A stretch of 64,000 nucleotides of DNA from Deferribacteraceae bacterium (GTDB lineage: Bacteria; Chrysiogenota; Deferribacteres; Deferribacterales; Deferrivibrionaceae), in the NCBI GenBank assembly GCA_020054865.1, contig JAIHAR010000001.1, positions 107,112 to 171,111 of the forward strand. The letters run 5' to 3'. The position numbers were made by a program, and so were the translations under genes. Below, piece by piece: positions 46,256-55,286 of this stretch; within the stretch, counting starts at the first letter, position 1, and the number at the start of each line of letters is the position of its first letter. The notes beneath the pieces were generated by a model. It was not told the origin of the DNA. It made no database searches and was given only the letters and a program-made list of their open reading frames with translations.

Positions 46256-46463
46256 TTCTAACATAAGATACAATGGCAAAATATATCATATACAAACTGA
46301 AATTTACTCGGATAAAGTTGTCACACAGATTTTTGACGGTGGAAAAATAATAAACTCAATAAAATCACCTTTCGTGGACTTTAAAACCACTGTCAGTCAA
46401 CATAAAAAAGTGGAGCAGGCCGTACTTAAAGGAAATTTCTTAAAAGATGATAAAACTTTTTAA
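46239..46463 (+). CDS. Small conserved protein of unknown function
   Basis: A 74-residue protein beginning MNRSFNSNIRYNGKIYHIQT. The order NGKxYHIQTE followed by VTQIFDGGKIINSIKS matches a small family that I recall from Deltaproteobacteria (hydrophilic beta-rich proteins with YHVQTE), but I know no function. It overlaps the receiver gene by 17 bp and ftsE by 17 bp, so it is clearly part of the same transcript. No membrane segment is present. Confidence 0.65.
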   Translation: MNRSFNSNIRYNGKIYHIQTEIYSDKVVTQIFDGGKIINSIKSPFVDFKTTVSQHKKVEQAVLKGNFLKDDKTF

Positions 46464-47115
46464 TGTATCTGTTTCATTCTATGGGGAAAAAAAAGCATTA
46501 GACAACGTAAGTCTTAAAATTGACAAAGGGGAATTTGTCTATATTACCGGAGCAAGCGGTGCCGGGAAGTCAACAATGTTAAGACTTATATACGCAGACC
46601 TTCTGCCGACACGTGGTGTTGTTTTAATAGCAAATAAAGATATTACTAATATCACCCCCAAAAGTATTCCGTATCTTAGAAGAAACATCGGAGTAATATT
46701 TCAAGATTTCAAATTGCTTGAAGAAAAAACTGTTTTTGATAATATATTTATGACTCTTGAAATATTCTACATTAAGCCTGAACAAATTGAAAACAGAATT
46801 TTCTCCATACTTAGAAGGTTAGGACTATTCAGCAGAAGAGATACTATAGTAAAAAAATTATCCGGTGGAGAAAAACAAAGGGTAGCTATTGCAAGAGCAC
46901 TTATTAATGAACCATCAATTATCCTCGCAGATGAACCAACCGGAAACCTCGATCCGGAACGCGGAGAAGACATAATAAAGCTATTACAGGATATTGCCAA
47001 CCAGGGGAATACAGTTTTGGTTGCAACTCACGACAAGGCGCTTATTGAAAAAATGCCGGCAAGAACAATTTACCTTAAAAATGGCAAAGTAGAGGCTGAC
47101 ACAAAAAATGAGTAA
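46447..47115 (+). CDS. ftsE: Cell division ATP-binding protein FtsE
   Basis: A 222-residue ABC ATPase that with FtsX activates septal peptidoglycan hydrolases. Walker A is GASGAGKSTMLRLIY (about residues 35-49), signature KLSGGEKQRVAIARAL, Walker B IILADEPTGNLDPE. The Q-loop segment GVIFQDFKLLEEKTVFDNI is typical of FtsE. ATG at 46447 lies inside the preceding small gene, and it overlaps ftsX by 8 bp. Confidence 0.96.
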   Translation: MIKLFNVSVSFYGEKKALDNVSLKIDKGEFVYITGASGAGKSTMLRLIYADLLPTRGVVLIANKDITNITPKSIPYLRRNIGVIFQDFKLLEEKTVFDNIFMTLEIFYIKPEQIENRIFSILRRLGLFSRRDTIVKKLSGGEKQRVAIARALINEPSIILADEPTGNLDPERGEDIIKLLQDIANQGNTVLVATHDKALIEKMPARTIYLKNGKVEADTKNE

Positions 47116-48001
47116 ATTTTCCTACCTTTTCAATAGAAGTATTAAATTTTATAAACTGAATTTTAAAACTTCAATAGTTTCTTTTCTCACTCTTACCACA
47201 ATATTTTTCATATATCAGTTTATTTTTACCATAGGCTATTCAACAAATTCTTTTTTTAAAAATCTCTCTTCAGTCCAAAATGTAAGAGTTTACCTTAAAA
47301 CTGACGATACTGAAAAAATAAACGAATTCATTAAAAATATTAAGAACTTAAACTCAGTTGAAGATATTATATATTACACACCGGAAGACTCCTACAAATA
47401 TCTGAAGAATAATACTCAAAATCTAAAATATTTGGAAAACATATCAAAGGACTTTTTCCCATCGTTTATAGAAATAAAGCTAAAAGACAACTTCAAAGAC
47501 CTAATTTTTATAAATCAGATCAAAACAGAAATTAACAAGTTTGAAATAGTAGACAAGGCATCATTTGGTGAACAGTGGGTTTTAAAATTTGCATCCATAA
47601 AGTACTCCCTGCAAATATTTATATTCATTGTAACAATATTGCTTTCGATATCAATCGCATTTATTACAATAAATGTAATCAACCTGAATCTCTACAAGTT
47701 TAAAGAAGAAATTAAAATTTACAGCCTTGTTGGCGCTACAAGAACATTTATAATCGTTCCGTTTCTTTTTGCATCTGTTATTGAATTTATCCTGAGCTTT
47801 GCCATATCTGTTCTTATAAATTTTTCAATCTTTTTTGGAATTAATGACTATATATTATCTTCGCTGAACATAAACTTTATCAAATTACCAAATATTTATA
47901 TATATTCTGCCATGGCAGTCTATTTTTTTCTAATAAATGTGATCGCTGCTTTTTACATCTCTTTAAAATTTTTAAAAAAGGCAAGCAGAATAAATGATTA
48001 G
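47108..48001 (+). CDS. ftsX: Cell division protein FtsX
   Basis: A 297-residue four-helix membrane protein. After the first helix comes a periplasmic loop (residues about 55-160) with VRVYLKTDD and YTPEDSYKYLKN, the region that recruits EnvC in other bacteria. The last three helices include ISIAFITINVINLNLYKFKE and the motif IYSLVGATRTFI, part of the ABC-FtsX domain. It overlaps ftsE by 8 bp and the EnvC-like gene by 8 bp, a standard ftsEX-envC arrangement. Confidence 0.92.
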   Translation: MSKFSYLFNRSIKFYKLNFKTSIVSFLTLTTIFFIYQFIFTIGYSTNSFFKNLSSVQNVRVYLKTDDTEKINEFIKNIKNLNSVEDIIYYTPEDSYKYLKNNTQNLKYLENISKDFFPSFIEIKLKDNFKDLIFINQIKTEINKFEIVDKASFGEQWVLKFASIKYSLQIFIFIVTILLSISIAFITINVINLNLYKFKEEIKIYSLVGATRTFIIVPFLFASVIEFILSFAISVLINFSIFFGINDYILSSLNINFIKLPNIYIYSAMAVYFFLINVIAAFYISLKFLKKASRIND

Positions 48002-49154
48002 ATGGATTTGCATTTTATTCTTGATTCTTACAAAAATTGCTTTTTCAAACGTTATTGACGATTACGCAACATATGAAAAATATATAAACCAACTGCAGGA
48101 AGACATAAAAAAACAAAACAAATTCTTAAAAGAAATAGATAATTCCAGAAAAAATTTGTTGTCAAAAATACAGGCAGTGCAAAAAAAGGTCTCTGCCCAG
48201 GAAGAAACGGTAAAAATTACTACCTTGAGCATAAAAAAATTAAATGAGCAAATTAAACAAATTGATGAAAAAATAAACATACTCAATGCTGATATTGACA
48301 GACTCTCTTTACAGATTAAAAATTTTAATATCTATCTAATTGATAACAGAGATATCGCTTCAATCAAAGTTCTTTTATTTTCCAAAGATTTTTATACACT
48401 TCTCAAAAATATGGAAATTATCGAGCAGATAAATTCCAATCTCAAAGAAAAAATCGATCAGGTAAACAGGAAAAAAAACGAAATCAGTGAACTAAAAAAT
48501 GAGCTGGATTTAAGGAATAACGCTCTTCTTCGCATTCTAAATCTAAAAGAAACTACACTAAACGACTTAAAAAATGAAAAGTTAAAACTGGAGCAACTTG
48601 TAAAAATATTAAACGAAGATGAAGAAGGTAAAAAAGAATATATTAAACTATTAAATAAGAAGTACTCTGAACTTCAGGAAAAATTAAAACAAATAAGGCC
48701 ACAAATTGAAAAAGAAGGTGGAGAAAAATTAGCCTCAAGCAACTTTTTTAAATCTCAGGGTAAAATCCCATGGCCTGCCACAGGAGAAGTCATAGAACAT
48801 TACGGGCCCAAAAAGATTAATGACTTCAACGGTGAGATTTTCATTAAGGGTATAAAAATCAGGATAAAAGATGAAGGGTATATCAGGGCAGTTTTTGATG
48901 GTATTGTAAAATATATCGATTGGGTAAGAGGTTATGGAAATATTATTATTGTAAAACACGATGAATTCTTCTATACACTTTATGCGAATCTCGACGAAAT
49001 TTTTGTAAGTATTGACCAGAAGGTAAAAATGAATGAAAAAATTGGTATTATAGATGTTGACGTAAAAGATATAACACCATATCTTTACTTTGAAATTAGA
49101 AAGCAGGATAAAGCAGTTGACCCGGAAAAATGGTTGGCTGCAAACGGAGGTTAA
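47994..49154 (+). CDS. envC: EnvC-like murein hydrolase activator (degenerate M23)
   Basis: A 386-residue exported protein: signal peptide ICILFLILTKIAFS, then long coiled-coil helices (about residues 25-235) and a C-terminal LytM/M23 domain from about 250. The M23 metal ligands are lost: the usual HxxxD start is absent around EVIEHYGPK, and the usual HxH pair is replaced by TLYANL and LYFEIRK. This matches EnvC/NlpD, which activate amidases rather than cut peptidoglycan. It follows ftsX (8-bp overlap), supporting FtsEX control of its activity at the septum. ctpA follows 1 bp later. Confidence 0.88.
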   Translation: MIRWICILFLILTKIAFSNVIDDYATYEKYINQLQEDIKKQNKFLKEIDNSRKNLLSKIQAVQKKVSAQEETVKITTLSIKKLNEQIKQIDEKINILNADIDRLSLQIKNFNIYLIDNRDIASIKVLLFSKDFYTLLKNMEIIEQINSNLKEKIDQVNRKKNEISELKNELDLRNNALLRILNLKETTLNDLKNEKLKLEQLVKILNEDEEGKKEYIKLLNKKYSELQEKLKQIRPQIEKEGGEKLASSNFFKSQGKIPWPATGEVIEHYGPKKINDFNGEIFIKGIKIRIKDEGYIRAVFDGIVKYIDWVRGYGNIIIVKHDEFFYTLYANLDEIFVSIDQKVKMNEKIGIIDVDVKDITPYLYFEIRKQDKAVDPEKWLAANGG

Positions 49155-49155
49155 A

Positions 49156-50457
49156 ATGATTAAAAGAAAGGTGTTAGCTTTGTTTTTCAGCCTTATTGCA
49201 ATGGTGGGTTTTGTTTTGGGCGCCCTTACGATTAAAATATCAGATGTATATGCAAAAAGTGAAAGCCGGTATCAGCAGCTTGAAAATTTTTCAGATGCCC
49301 TGAACATTATCGACAAATATTACGTAGAAAAAGTTGAGCTGAAAGACCTTATAAATGGAGCAATCCAAGGTATGCTTCAAAATCTTGACCCTCATTCAAG
49401 CTATATGGACAAGGAAACATACAAAGAGTTTAAAGTGGAAACAAAAGGGGAATTTGGCGGATTGGGTATTACAATAGGGATGAGAGACAAAATCCTGACT
49501 GTAATTTCACCGATTGAGGACACACCGGCAGACAAGGCTGGAATAAAAGCAGGCGACAAAATAATAAAAATTGATGATAAGTCTACTGCAAATATCACCC
49601 TTGATGAAGCGGTAAAAAAACTGAGGGGAAAGCCCGGCACAAATGTTAAAATAACAATTTTGAGAGATGGAGTTGAAAAACCATTTGACGTCACCATCAC
49701 AAGAGCAATTATAAAAATTCAGGCTGTCAAAAGCAAGATGATTGATGACATAGCTTATATCAGACTTACAAACTTTAAAGAAGATGCTTCCAGGGAAATA
49801 ATGGATGCTCTTAAAAAACTTTCAAAAAATAATTACAAAGGGATTATTCTTGATTTGAGAAACAACCCCGGAGGTCTGTTAACCGAAGCTGTAAATGTGG
49901 CCAACCTTTTCCTTGATTCAGGAAAGACTGTTGTCTTTACCAAAGATAGAGATGGAAAGGAAAATCACCTTAAAACTTCGATGTTTGCTGACTTTGATGA
50001 CTCAACTCCTCTTGTCGTTCTGATTAATGAAGGCAGTGCTTCAGCATCAGAGATTGTTGCCGGCGCTCTTCAAGACTATAGACGAGCAGTAATAATCGGG
50101 CAAACAAGCTTTGGGAAAGCTTCAGTCCAAACTATAATTCCATTATCTGACGGGTCGGCAATAAAGCTTACTACGGCCAGATACTACACACCAAAAGGAA
50201 GATCCATTCAGGGTGTTGGTATAAAACCCGATATAGAAATAAGTGCAGGTAAAATTGTTTTGACAAAGTCGCACTTTTCCCTGAAGGAAAGCGATCTTGA
50301 AAATCACCTTGTAGGTGAACAGGAAAAAATAATGGATAACTCCACAAAAAGTGAAGAAGATGCAGATAAACCGGAAGATATCAATAATGACATACAATTA
50401 AAGTCTGCTGTCGATGTATTAAAAGGTCTTATCATATATGGCAAGAAAAGCAACTAA
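49156..50457 (+). CDS. ctpA: Carboxy-terminal processing protease (S41 family)
   Basis: A 433-residue periplasmic protease with an N-terminal membrane anchor (KRKVLALFFSLIAMVGFVLG). A PDZ domain lies at about residues 90-165 (GGLGITIGMRDKILTVISPI then DKAGIKAGDKIIKIDD). The catalytic Ser is in GSASASEIVAGAL and the Lys in GQTSFGKASVQT. The ATG at 49156 follows SD GGAGG and is 2 bp after the envC stop; an upstream in-frame start at 49090 would lie within envC and has no SD. Ctp enzymes trim periplasmic proteins and regulate cell-wall hydrolases. Confidence 0.95.
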   Translation: MIKRKVLALFFSLIAMVGFVLGALTIKISDVYAKSESRYQQLENFSDALNIIDKYYVEKVELKDLINGAIQGMLQNLDPHSSYMDKETYKEFKVETKGEFGGLGITIGMRDKILTVISPIEDTPADKAGIKAGDKIIKIDDKSTANITLDEAVKKLRGKPGTNVKITILRDGVEKPFDVTITRAIIKIQAVKSKMIDDIAYIRLTNFKEDASREIMDALKKLSKNNYKGIILDLRNNPGGLLTEAVNVANLFLDSGKTVVFTKDRDGKENHLKTSMFADFDDSTPLVVLINEGSASASEIVAGALQDYRRAVIIGQTSFGKASVQTIIPLSDGSAIKLTTARYYTPKGRSIQGVGIKPDIEISAGKIVLTKSHFSLKESDLENHLVGEQEKIMDNSTKSEEDADKPEDINNDIQLKSAVDVLKGLIIYGKKSN

Positions 50458-51595
50458 ACCCAAAAAAAATAAACGAAAAAATATATCAAAAATTCCGCCG
50501 GGGCTAATTGTCGGCGGAGTTTTTTTTCTTATAATACTTATCATTATTTTTTCAGTTGTAAATCTCAAAGTCAACAGCCTAAAGTCTGAGGTTGTGCAGC
50601 TAAACAATTATCAAAATGAAATCAGTTCGGCAGAAAACATAATAAAAATTGTGTTGTTTGATTATGAGTTAGATAAAGAACACTTAAAAAAATATTCCAA
50701 AAACAATATTACAACATTTGAAATATCAATACCGGAAGACAAAATTTACAGTATAAAACAAAGCTTAATTTCAAGACTTTCCAATAAAGGTTATGCACAC
50801 CGTAATAGTTTATCATTTTACAAAGATAACAATCTTATTTTTAATATAAATATTGTATCTTTTGAGGAAATTAAAGACAAAGTTGACAAAAACCCTGTCA
50901 ATGTTGAAAATCTTATCAATAAAGAGATAAAACACAAAATAGCACTTATCCTTGATGATGCCGGCAACAGTCTTGAACTTGCAGAAGAAGTTTTAAGCCT
51001 CCCCTATCCTGTAACTTTATCGGTAATCCCATTTACCAGATATGACAGAGAAACTTCTGAACTGGTAAGAAAAAATAACAAAGAGCTGTTTTTGCACCTG
51101 CCTATGGAACCAAAGTCTTATCCTGAAACTGACCCGGGAAAAGGCGCTATTCTTTTAAACACACCTGAGTCATTAATCGAAATCATTATCAAAAAAGATG
51201 TTGAAAGGCTTGGTAAAATTGATGGAGCAAATAACCACATGGGCTCCGCCCTCACGGAAAGCAGGACAAAAATGCAACAGGTTTTGAAATATCTTAAAAT
51301 ATATACTGATACTTTTGTAGACAGTCATACTTCCAAAAATACTGTTGCTTATGATATATGTAAAAAATATTTACCTAATTGCGGTATTAATAATGTATTT
51401 ATTGATAATTCTGACGACCCCGAATACATCAAAAACAAAATCAACAAGGGGATTAATCTTCTTGAAAAAAATAAAAATGTTATTATGATTGGCCACCTAA
51501 GACCAAATACGGTTAAAGTATTAAAATCATATCTCCCGGAGCTTGAAAAAAAGGGGATAAAATTTTCTACTGTAAGAGAGGTATTAAATAATTGA
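50438..51595 (+). CDS. Divergent polysaccharide deacetylase family protein (YibQ-like)
   Basis: A 385-residue protein with an N-terminal membrane anchor (GLIVGGVFFLIILIIIFS) and a C-terminal divergent polysaccharide deacetylase (DUF610/YibQ) domain from about residue 168: HKIALILDDAGNSLELAEEV, FLHLPMEPKSYPETDPGKGA and GANNHMGSALTE, the Asp-Asp and the His pair that form the active-site pattern. The yibQ genes typically follow envC and ctpA as here. It overlaps ctpA by 20 bp. Substrate is not established. Confidence 0.88.
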   Translation: MARKATKPKKNKRKNISKIPPGLIVGGVFFLIILIIIFSVVNLKVNSLKSEVVQLNNYQNEISSAENIIKIVLFDYELDKEHLKKYSKNNITTFEISIPEDKIYSIKQSLISRLSNKGYAHRNSLSFYKDNNLIFNINIVSFEEIKDKVDKNPVNVENLINKEIKHKIALILDDAGNSLELAEEVLSLPYPVTLSVIPFTRYDRETSELVRKNNKELFLHLPMEPKSYPETDPGKGAILLNTPESLIEIIIKKDVERLGKIDGANNHMGSALTESRTKMQQVLKYLKIYTDTFVDSHTSKNTVAYDICKKYLPNCGINNVFIDNSDDPEYIKNKINKGINLLEKNKNVIMIGHLRPNTVKVLKSYLPELEKKGIKFSTVREVLNN

Positions 51596-52578
51596 TAACA
51601 CTTGGTATCGAAACTTCATGTGATGAAACTTCTGCTGCTGTTATAAAAAATGGATCCGAAATACTGGCTTCCAAAATATTCTCACAGGCAGACATACATA
51701 AAAAATTCGGTGGTGTAGTACCTGAGGTTGCTTCAAGAAACCATGCATTAAAAATACATTCTGTTGTAGCTGAAGTTATTGAAAATGCTAAAGTTAGCTT
51801 GAATGACATTGACCTGATAGGTGTTACAAACTCACCAGGACTTATAGGAGCGCTGTTTGTGGGTGTATCATTTGCAAAAGGCTTAAGTTATGCACTAAAA
51901 AAACCTCTTATCCCTGTAAATCACCTTACTGCCCATATACTTTCAGGAGAGATTGAAAATAAAGAGCTTACTCCGCCCTATGCTGCTCTTGTGATTTCAG
52001 GGGGGCATACACACCTGTTTTTAGTTTCCACATCATACAACTTCAATTTGATTTCCAAAACAATCGATGATGCTGTCGGAGAGTCATTTGACAAGGTGGC
52101 AAAAACCCTTGGACTTAATTATCCAGGTGGCCCGGAAATTGAAAAAAACGCACTCAGGGGAGATGAAAATAAAATTAATTTCCCTATAGCAATAAAAAAT
52201 AAACTGGATTTCAGTTTCAGTGGCCTTAAGACCGCAGTTATAACTGCATTTAAAAGTGATCATTATCTTCCTGAAGATATATGCGCATCTTTCCAAAAAA
52301 CAGCAGTTGACACACTTATCCATAAAGTAAGGCTTGCCCAAAAAAAATTTAGATTTTCCAAACTTGTAGTTGCAGGTGGTGTGGCATGCAATGGTTATTT
52401 AAGACAGAGATTTAAGGATGAGCTAAAGAACATTAACGTATTTTTTCCTTCAAAGGTTTTATGTACAGACAACGGCATAATGGTAGCTTACACGGCCTTC
52501 AAATTCTTTAACAAGAGAATATTCATGGACTATAACTCAAGAGTTTTTGACAGGGATGAACGTATCAAACTATTCTAA
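51592..52578 (+). CDS. tsaD: tRNA N6-threonylcarbamoyltransferase (TsaD)
   Basis: A 328-residue ASKHA-fold enzyme transferring threonylcarbamate to A37 of tRNA. It starts ITLGIETSCDETSAAVI. The metal-binding His pair is in PVNHLTAHILSGE (about residues 106-118), with GGHTHL, DDAVGESFDKVAK and GPEIEK motifs following. The start codon is a TTG (51592-51594) overlapping the preceding TGA. Together with the TsaC-like protein at 20428 it supports a t6A pathway; TsaB and TsaE are not in the window. Confidence 0.96.
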   Translation: MITLGIETSCDETSAAVIKNGSEILASKIFSQADIHKKFGGVVPEVASRNHALKIHSVVAEVIENAKVSLNDIDLIGVTNSPGLIGALFVGVSFAKGLSYALKKPLIPVNHLTAHILSGEIENKELTPPYAALVISGGHTHLFLVSTSYNFNLISKTIDDAVGESFDKVAKTLGLNYPGGPEIEKNALRGDENKINFPIAIKNKLDFSFSGLKTAVITAFKSDHYLPEDICASFQKTAVDTLIHKVRLAQKKFRFSKLVVAGGVACNGYLRQRFKDELKNINVFFPSKVLCTDNGIMVAYTAFKFFNKRIFMDYNSRVFDRDERIKLF

Positions 52579-53530
52579 AGAAGCTTTTTATAAAGAAATT
52601 TTATCGAAAAATGATCTTGTGGCTGCACCAATGGCAGGTGTGACCAATATCCCTTTTCGAAAAATAATCAGAAAATTTTTTGACGGTTTAATTTTTACAG
52701 AGATGGTGTCTACCGAAGGGGTATCAAGAAATATACAAAAGTCCATAAAACTTGCCAGAATAACAGATTTTGACAAACCTGTTATAATTCAACTTTTTGG
52801 TAAAAACCCTGAAACTTACAGTGAAGCCGTAAAAATCCTTGAAGATAATTTTGACGCACAAGGTTATGACATAAATGCAGGCTGTCCGGTAAAAAAGGTT
52901 TTAAAATCAGGCTCAGGCGCCTATCATCTCAAAGATTTAAAAAATCTTGCTTCTATTATTGGCGCTCTTAGAAAAGCTACTGATAAACCAATTTCCCTAA
53001 AAACAAGGCTTGGGTTTGAAAAGGATAATTTTGTTCACAAAGAAATCGTTAAAATCTGCCATGATGAGGGTGTAAACGCATTAATAATCCACGGCAGGAC
53101 AAAGGCAGAGCTTTTTTCCGGGGAAATACATTATGACAAAATTAGTGAAATAGTAAGTCTTTCAAAAATCCCTGTTATAGGAAATGGTAACGTTACAGAT
53201 TACGAAAGTTACAAAAGAATGAAACAAACAGGTGTGGATGGGGTAATGATTGGCAGAAAAATGATGAAATCCCCATGGATATTCAAATCAATAAAATCTT
53301 TTCCTGAAAAATACGAGCCAGACAAAAAAGAATGTATGGAGCTCGTTCTGGAAATTGCTGAATATGAAAAAGGGTATAGAGGGGAAAAATACTACCTTGA
53401 TATTGTCAAAAAATTTGCTGTCTGGTTTTCCAAAGGCTTTGAAGACTCCGGTGAATTCAGAAAAAAAGTCTATGATGCAAAGTCTGAAAAAGAATTTTAC
53501 TTTATATTAAATGATTTTTATTCAAAATAA
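52556..53530 (+). CDS. dus: tRNA-dihydrouridine synthase, DusB-type
   Basis: A 324-residue flavoprotein that reduces uridine in the D-loop of tRNA. The motif LVAAPMAGVTNIPFRKII is near the N-terminus; the catalytic Cys is in INAGCPVKKVLKSGSG (about residues 100-115), with HGRTKAELFSG and IGNGNVTDY FMN contacts after it. ATG 52556-52558 was chosen; an in-frame TTG nine bases upstream would add MTG. It overlaps tsaD by 23 bp. Assignment to DusB rather than DusA/C is from general similarity. Confidence 0.92.
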   Translation: MNVSNYSKEAFYKEILSKNDLVAAPMAGVTNIPFRKIIRKFFDGLIFTEMVSTEGVSRNIQKSIKLARITDFDKPVIIQLFGKNPETYSEAVKILEDNFDAQGYDINAGCPVKKVLKSGSGAYHLKDLKNLASIIGALRKATDKPISLKTRLGFEKDNFVHKEIVKICHDEGVNALIIHGRTKAELFSGEIHYDKISEIVSLSKIPVIGNGNVTDYESYKRMKQTGVDGVMIGRKMMKSPWIFKSIKSFPEKYEPDKKECMELVLEIAEYEKGYRGEKYYLDIVKKFAVWFSKGFEDSGEFRKKVYDAKSEKEFYFILNDFYSK

Positions 53531-53564
53531 TTGCTCCAATCAAATATATCTGCTATAATAGCAC

Positions 53565-55286
53565 ATGGAAGCGGATTTTAACAAACCTGTGGAAATTGCT
53601 GAAGATACTTATTGGGTTGGTCATAATCTTGAAGGTGACCCTTTCCAGTGTCACGTATATCTCATAGTAAACGGAAAAGAATCTATTTTAATAGATCCTG
53701 GCTCAAAACTAACATTCAAGGAAACGCTCAACAAAATAGAACAAATTATCCCTTTTTCAAACATAAAATATATTATATGTCACCATCAAGACCCTGATAT
53801 AACAGGCGCACTTTACATAATTGATGAAATATTAAACAGAGATGATGCAATAATAATTTCCCACTGGAGAGCAATCGCACTTTTAAAACATTATGGACTA
53901 AGAATTCCATTCTTATGCGTTGAAAAAAATCAGTGGAAATTAAAAACAGAAAATAAAAGCCTTGAATTCATATTTACTCCGTATTGCCATTTTCCCGGAG
54001 CTTTTTGCACATATGATAATAATACAAAAGTTTTATTTTCCAGTGACCTTTTTGGTGGATTTACCGATAAATGGAGTTTATACGCTAAAGATATAAATTA
54101 TTTCGACTCAATTGCAGCTTTCCATGAACATTATATGCCTACAAGAGAAGTATTGTTAAACTCTCTATACAAGATTGAAAAATATGAAATTGAAATGATT
54201 GCCCCTCAACATGGTTCAATTATCAAAAAAGAACTTATAAAACCGATTCTGGCAAAATTGAAAAATCTTGACTGCGGTCTGTTTTTGCTATCTCAAACAA
54301 ACTCTGAAGTAAAAAGATTAATAAAGCTTAATTCATACCTTTCAGGGCTACTTCAGACAATGGCTACTTACAAGACATTTTCAGAGTTAGTCAAATACAT
54401 TTCATCTGAGATTACAAATCTACTTGGAGCAAAAGAGATTACATTTTACACAATTTTTAACAATAAATACTTTACTTTCAGTGAAAACAGACTCATCTGG
54501 GATGAAGTTGACAATATAGACAACAAGCTCAATATGTTAGTAAAATTTAAAAGTGAGTTTAAGGAAGATAATCTGGTTATTCAAGGAAAGTATTTATATC
54601 TCAATATTTTTGATAATGACGACAAACTTTACGGGATAATTAAGGTCAAAATCTGCAAAAATTCCGATATCAATGATGAGGTAAAAAATATCCTCAATAA
54701 AACTGCAGAACTTTTTAGTGTAGCCCTTGAAAGAGAATTTATAAGAATAAATCTGGAAAAAGAAAAACACAAATATTATAACCTCTCTACAAAAGATCAA
54801 TTAACATGGTGTCATACAAGACATTACCTTTCTGAAATGGTCAAAAGGGTGTTTGCACTTCATGACAGAGGTAAAATCGACTCAGTTTCATTAACTATGA
54901 TAGATATTGATGACTTTAAATGGGTAAATGATACTTTTGGCCACGATATTGGTGATATTGTTTTGCAAGAAATAGGCAATGCACTTTTAACTCATACAAG
55001 GGAAGGGGATGTAGTAACGCGGTTTGGTGGCGAAGAATTTTCTATTCTGTGTATTAACGAAAATGAAAACTCTTTAAAAAATCTCGCTGAAAGAATCAGA
55101 AGTGCTATTGAAAATACAAAATGGAGCAAACCTCTTGATAAAGTAAAAATTACAGCAAGTTTTGGAATAGCTTTCAGGAAAAAGAATGAGACCTATGAAT
55201 CACTTCTAAGGCACGCTGATACAATGCTTTATAAATCCAAAAAATCTGGCAAAAACTGCGTCAGTATTGATATTACACAATCTTAA
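53565..55286 (+). CDS. ODP-type MBL-fold diguanylate cyclase (MBL-GAF-like-GGDEF)
   Basis: A 573-residue fusion. Residues about 1-240 are a metallo-beta-lactamase fold of the flavodiiron/ODP (oxygen-binding diiron protein) type: ICHHQDPDITGAL with a His-x-Gln-x-x-Asp centre, His in TPYCHFPGAFC, Asp in LFSSDLFGGF and His in IAPQHGSII, the metal ligands. Residues about 270-400 resemble a GAF-like sensor module. The C-terminus is a GGDEF domain with active RFGGEEFSIL. Catalysis to c-di-GMP is therefore likely. Sensing of O2 or Fe is inferred from the ODP family. Its stop overlaps a convergent MBL gene by 14 bp. No EAL domain is present. Confidence 0.82.
   Translation: MEADFNKPVEIAEDTYWVGHNLEGDPFQCHVYLIVNGKESILIDPGSKLTFKETLNKIEQIIPFSNIKYIICHHQDPDITGALYIIDEILNRDDAIIISHWRAIALLKHYGLRIPFLCVEKNQWKLKTENKSLEFIFTPYCHFPGAFCTYDNNTKVLFSSDLFGGFTDKWSLYAKDINYFDSIAAFHEHYMPTREVLLNSLYKIEKYEIEMIAPQHGSIIKKELIKPILAKLKNLDCGLFLLSQTNSEVKRLIKLNSYLSGLLQTMATYKTFSELVKYISSEITNLLGAKEITFYTIFNNKYFTFSENRLIWDEVDNIDNKLNMLVKFKSEFKEDNLVIQGKYLYLNIFDNDDKLYGIIKVKICKNSDINDEVKNILNKTAELFSVALEREFIRINLEKEKHKYYNLSTKDQLTWCHTRHYLSEMVKRVFALHDRGKIDSVSLTMIDIDDFKWVNDTFGHDIGDIVLQEIGNALLTHTREGDVVTRFGGEEFSILCINENENSLKNLAERIRSAIENTKWSKPLDKVKITASFGIAFRKKNETYESLLRHADTMLYKSKKSGKNCVSIDITQS

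Noticed and set aside
47994..49154. Active M23 endopeptidase.
   Set aside because: The zinc ligands HxxxD and HxH are missing, so it fits an EnvC-type activator.
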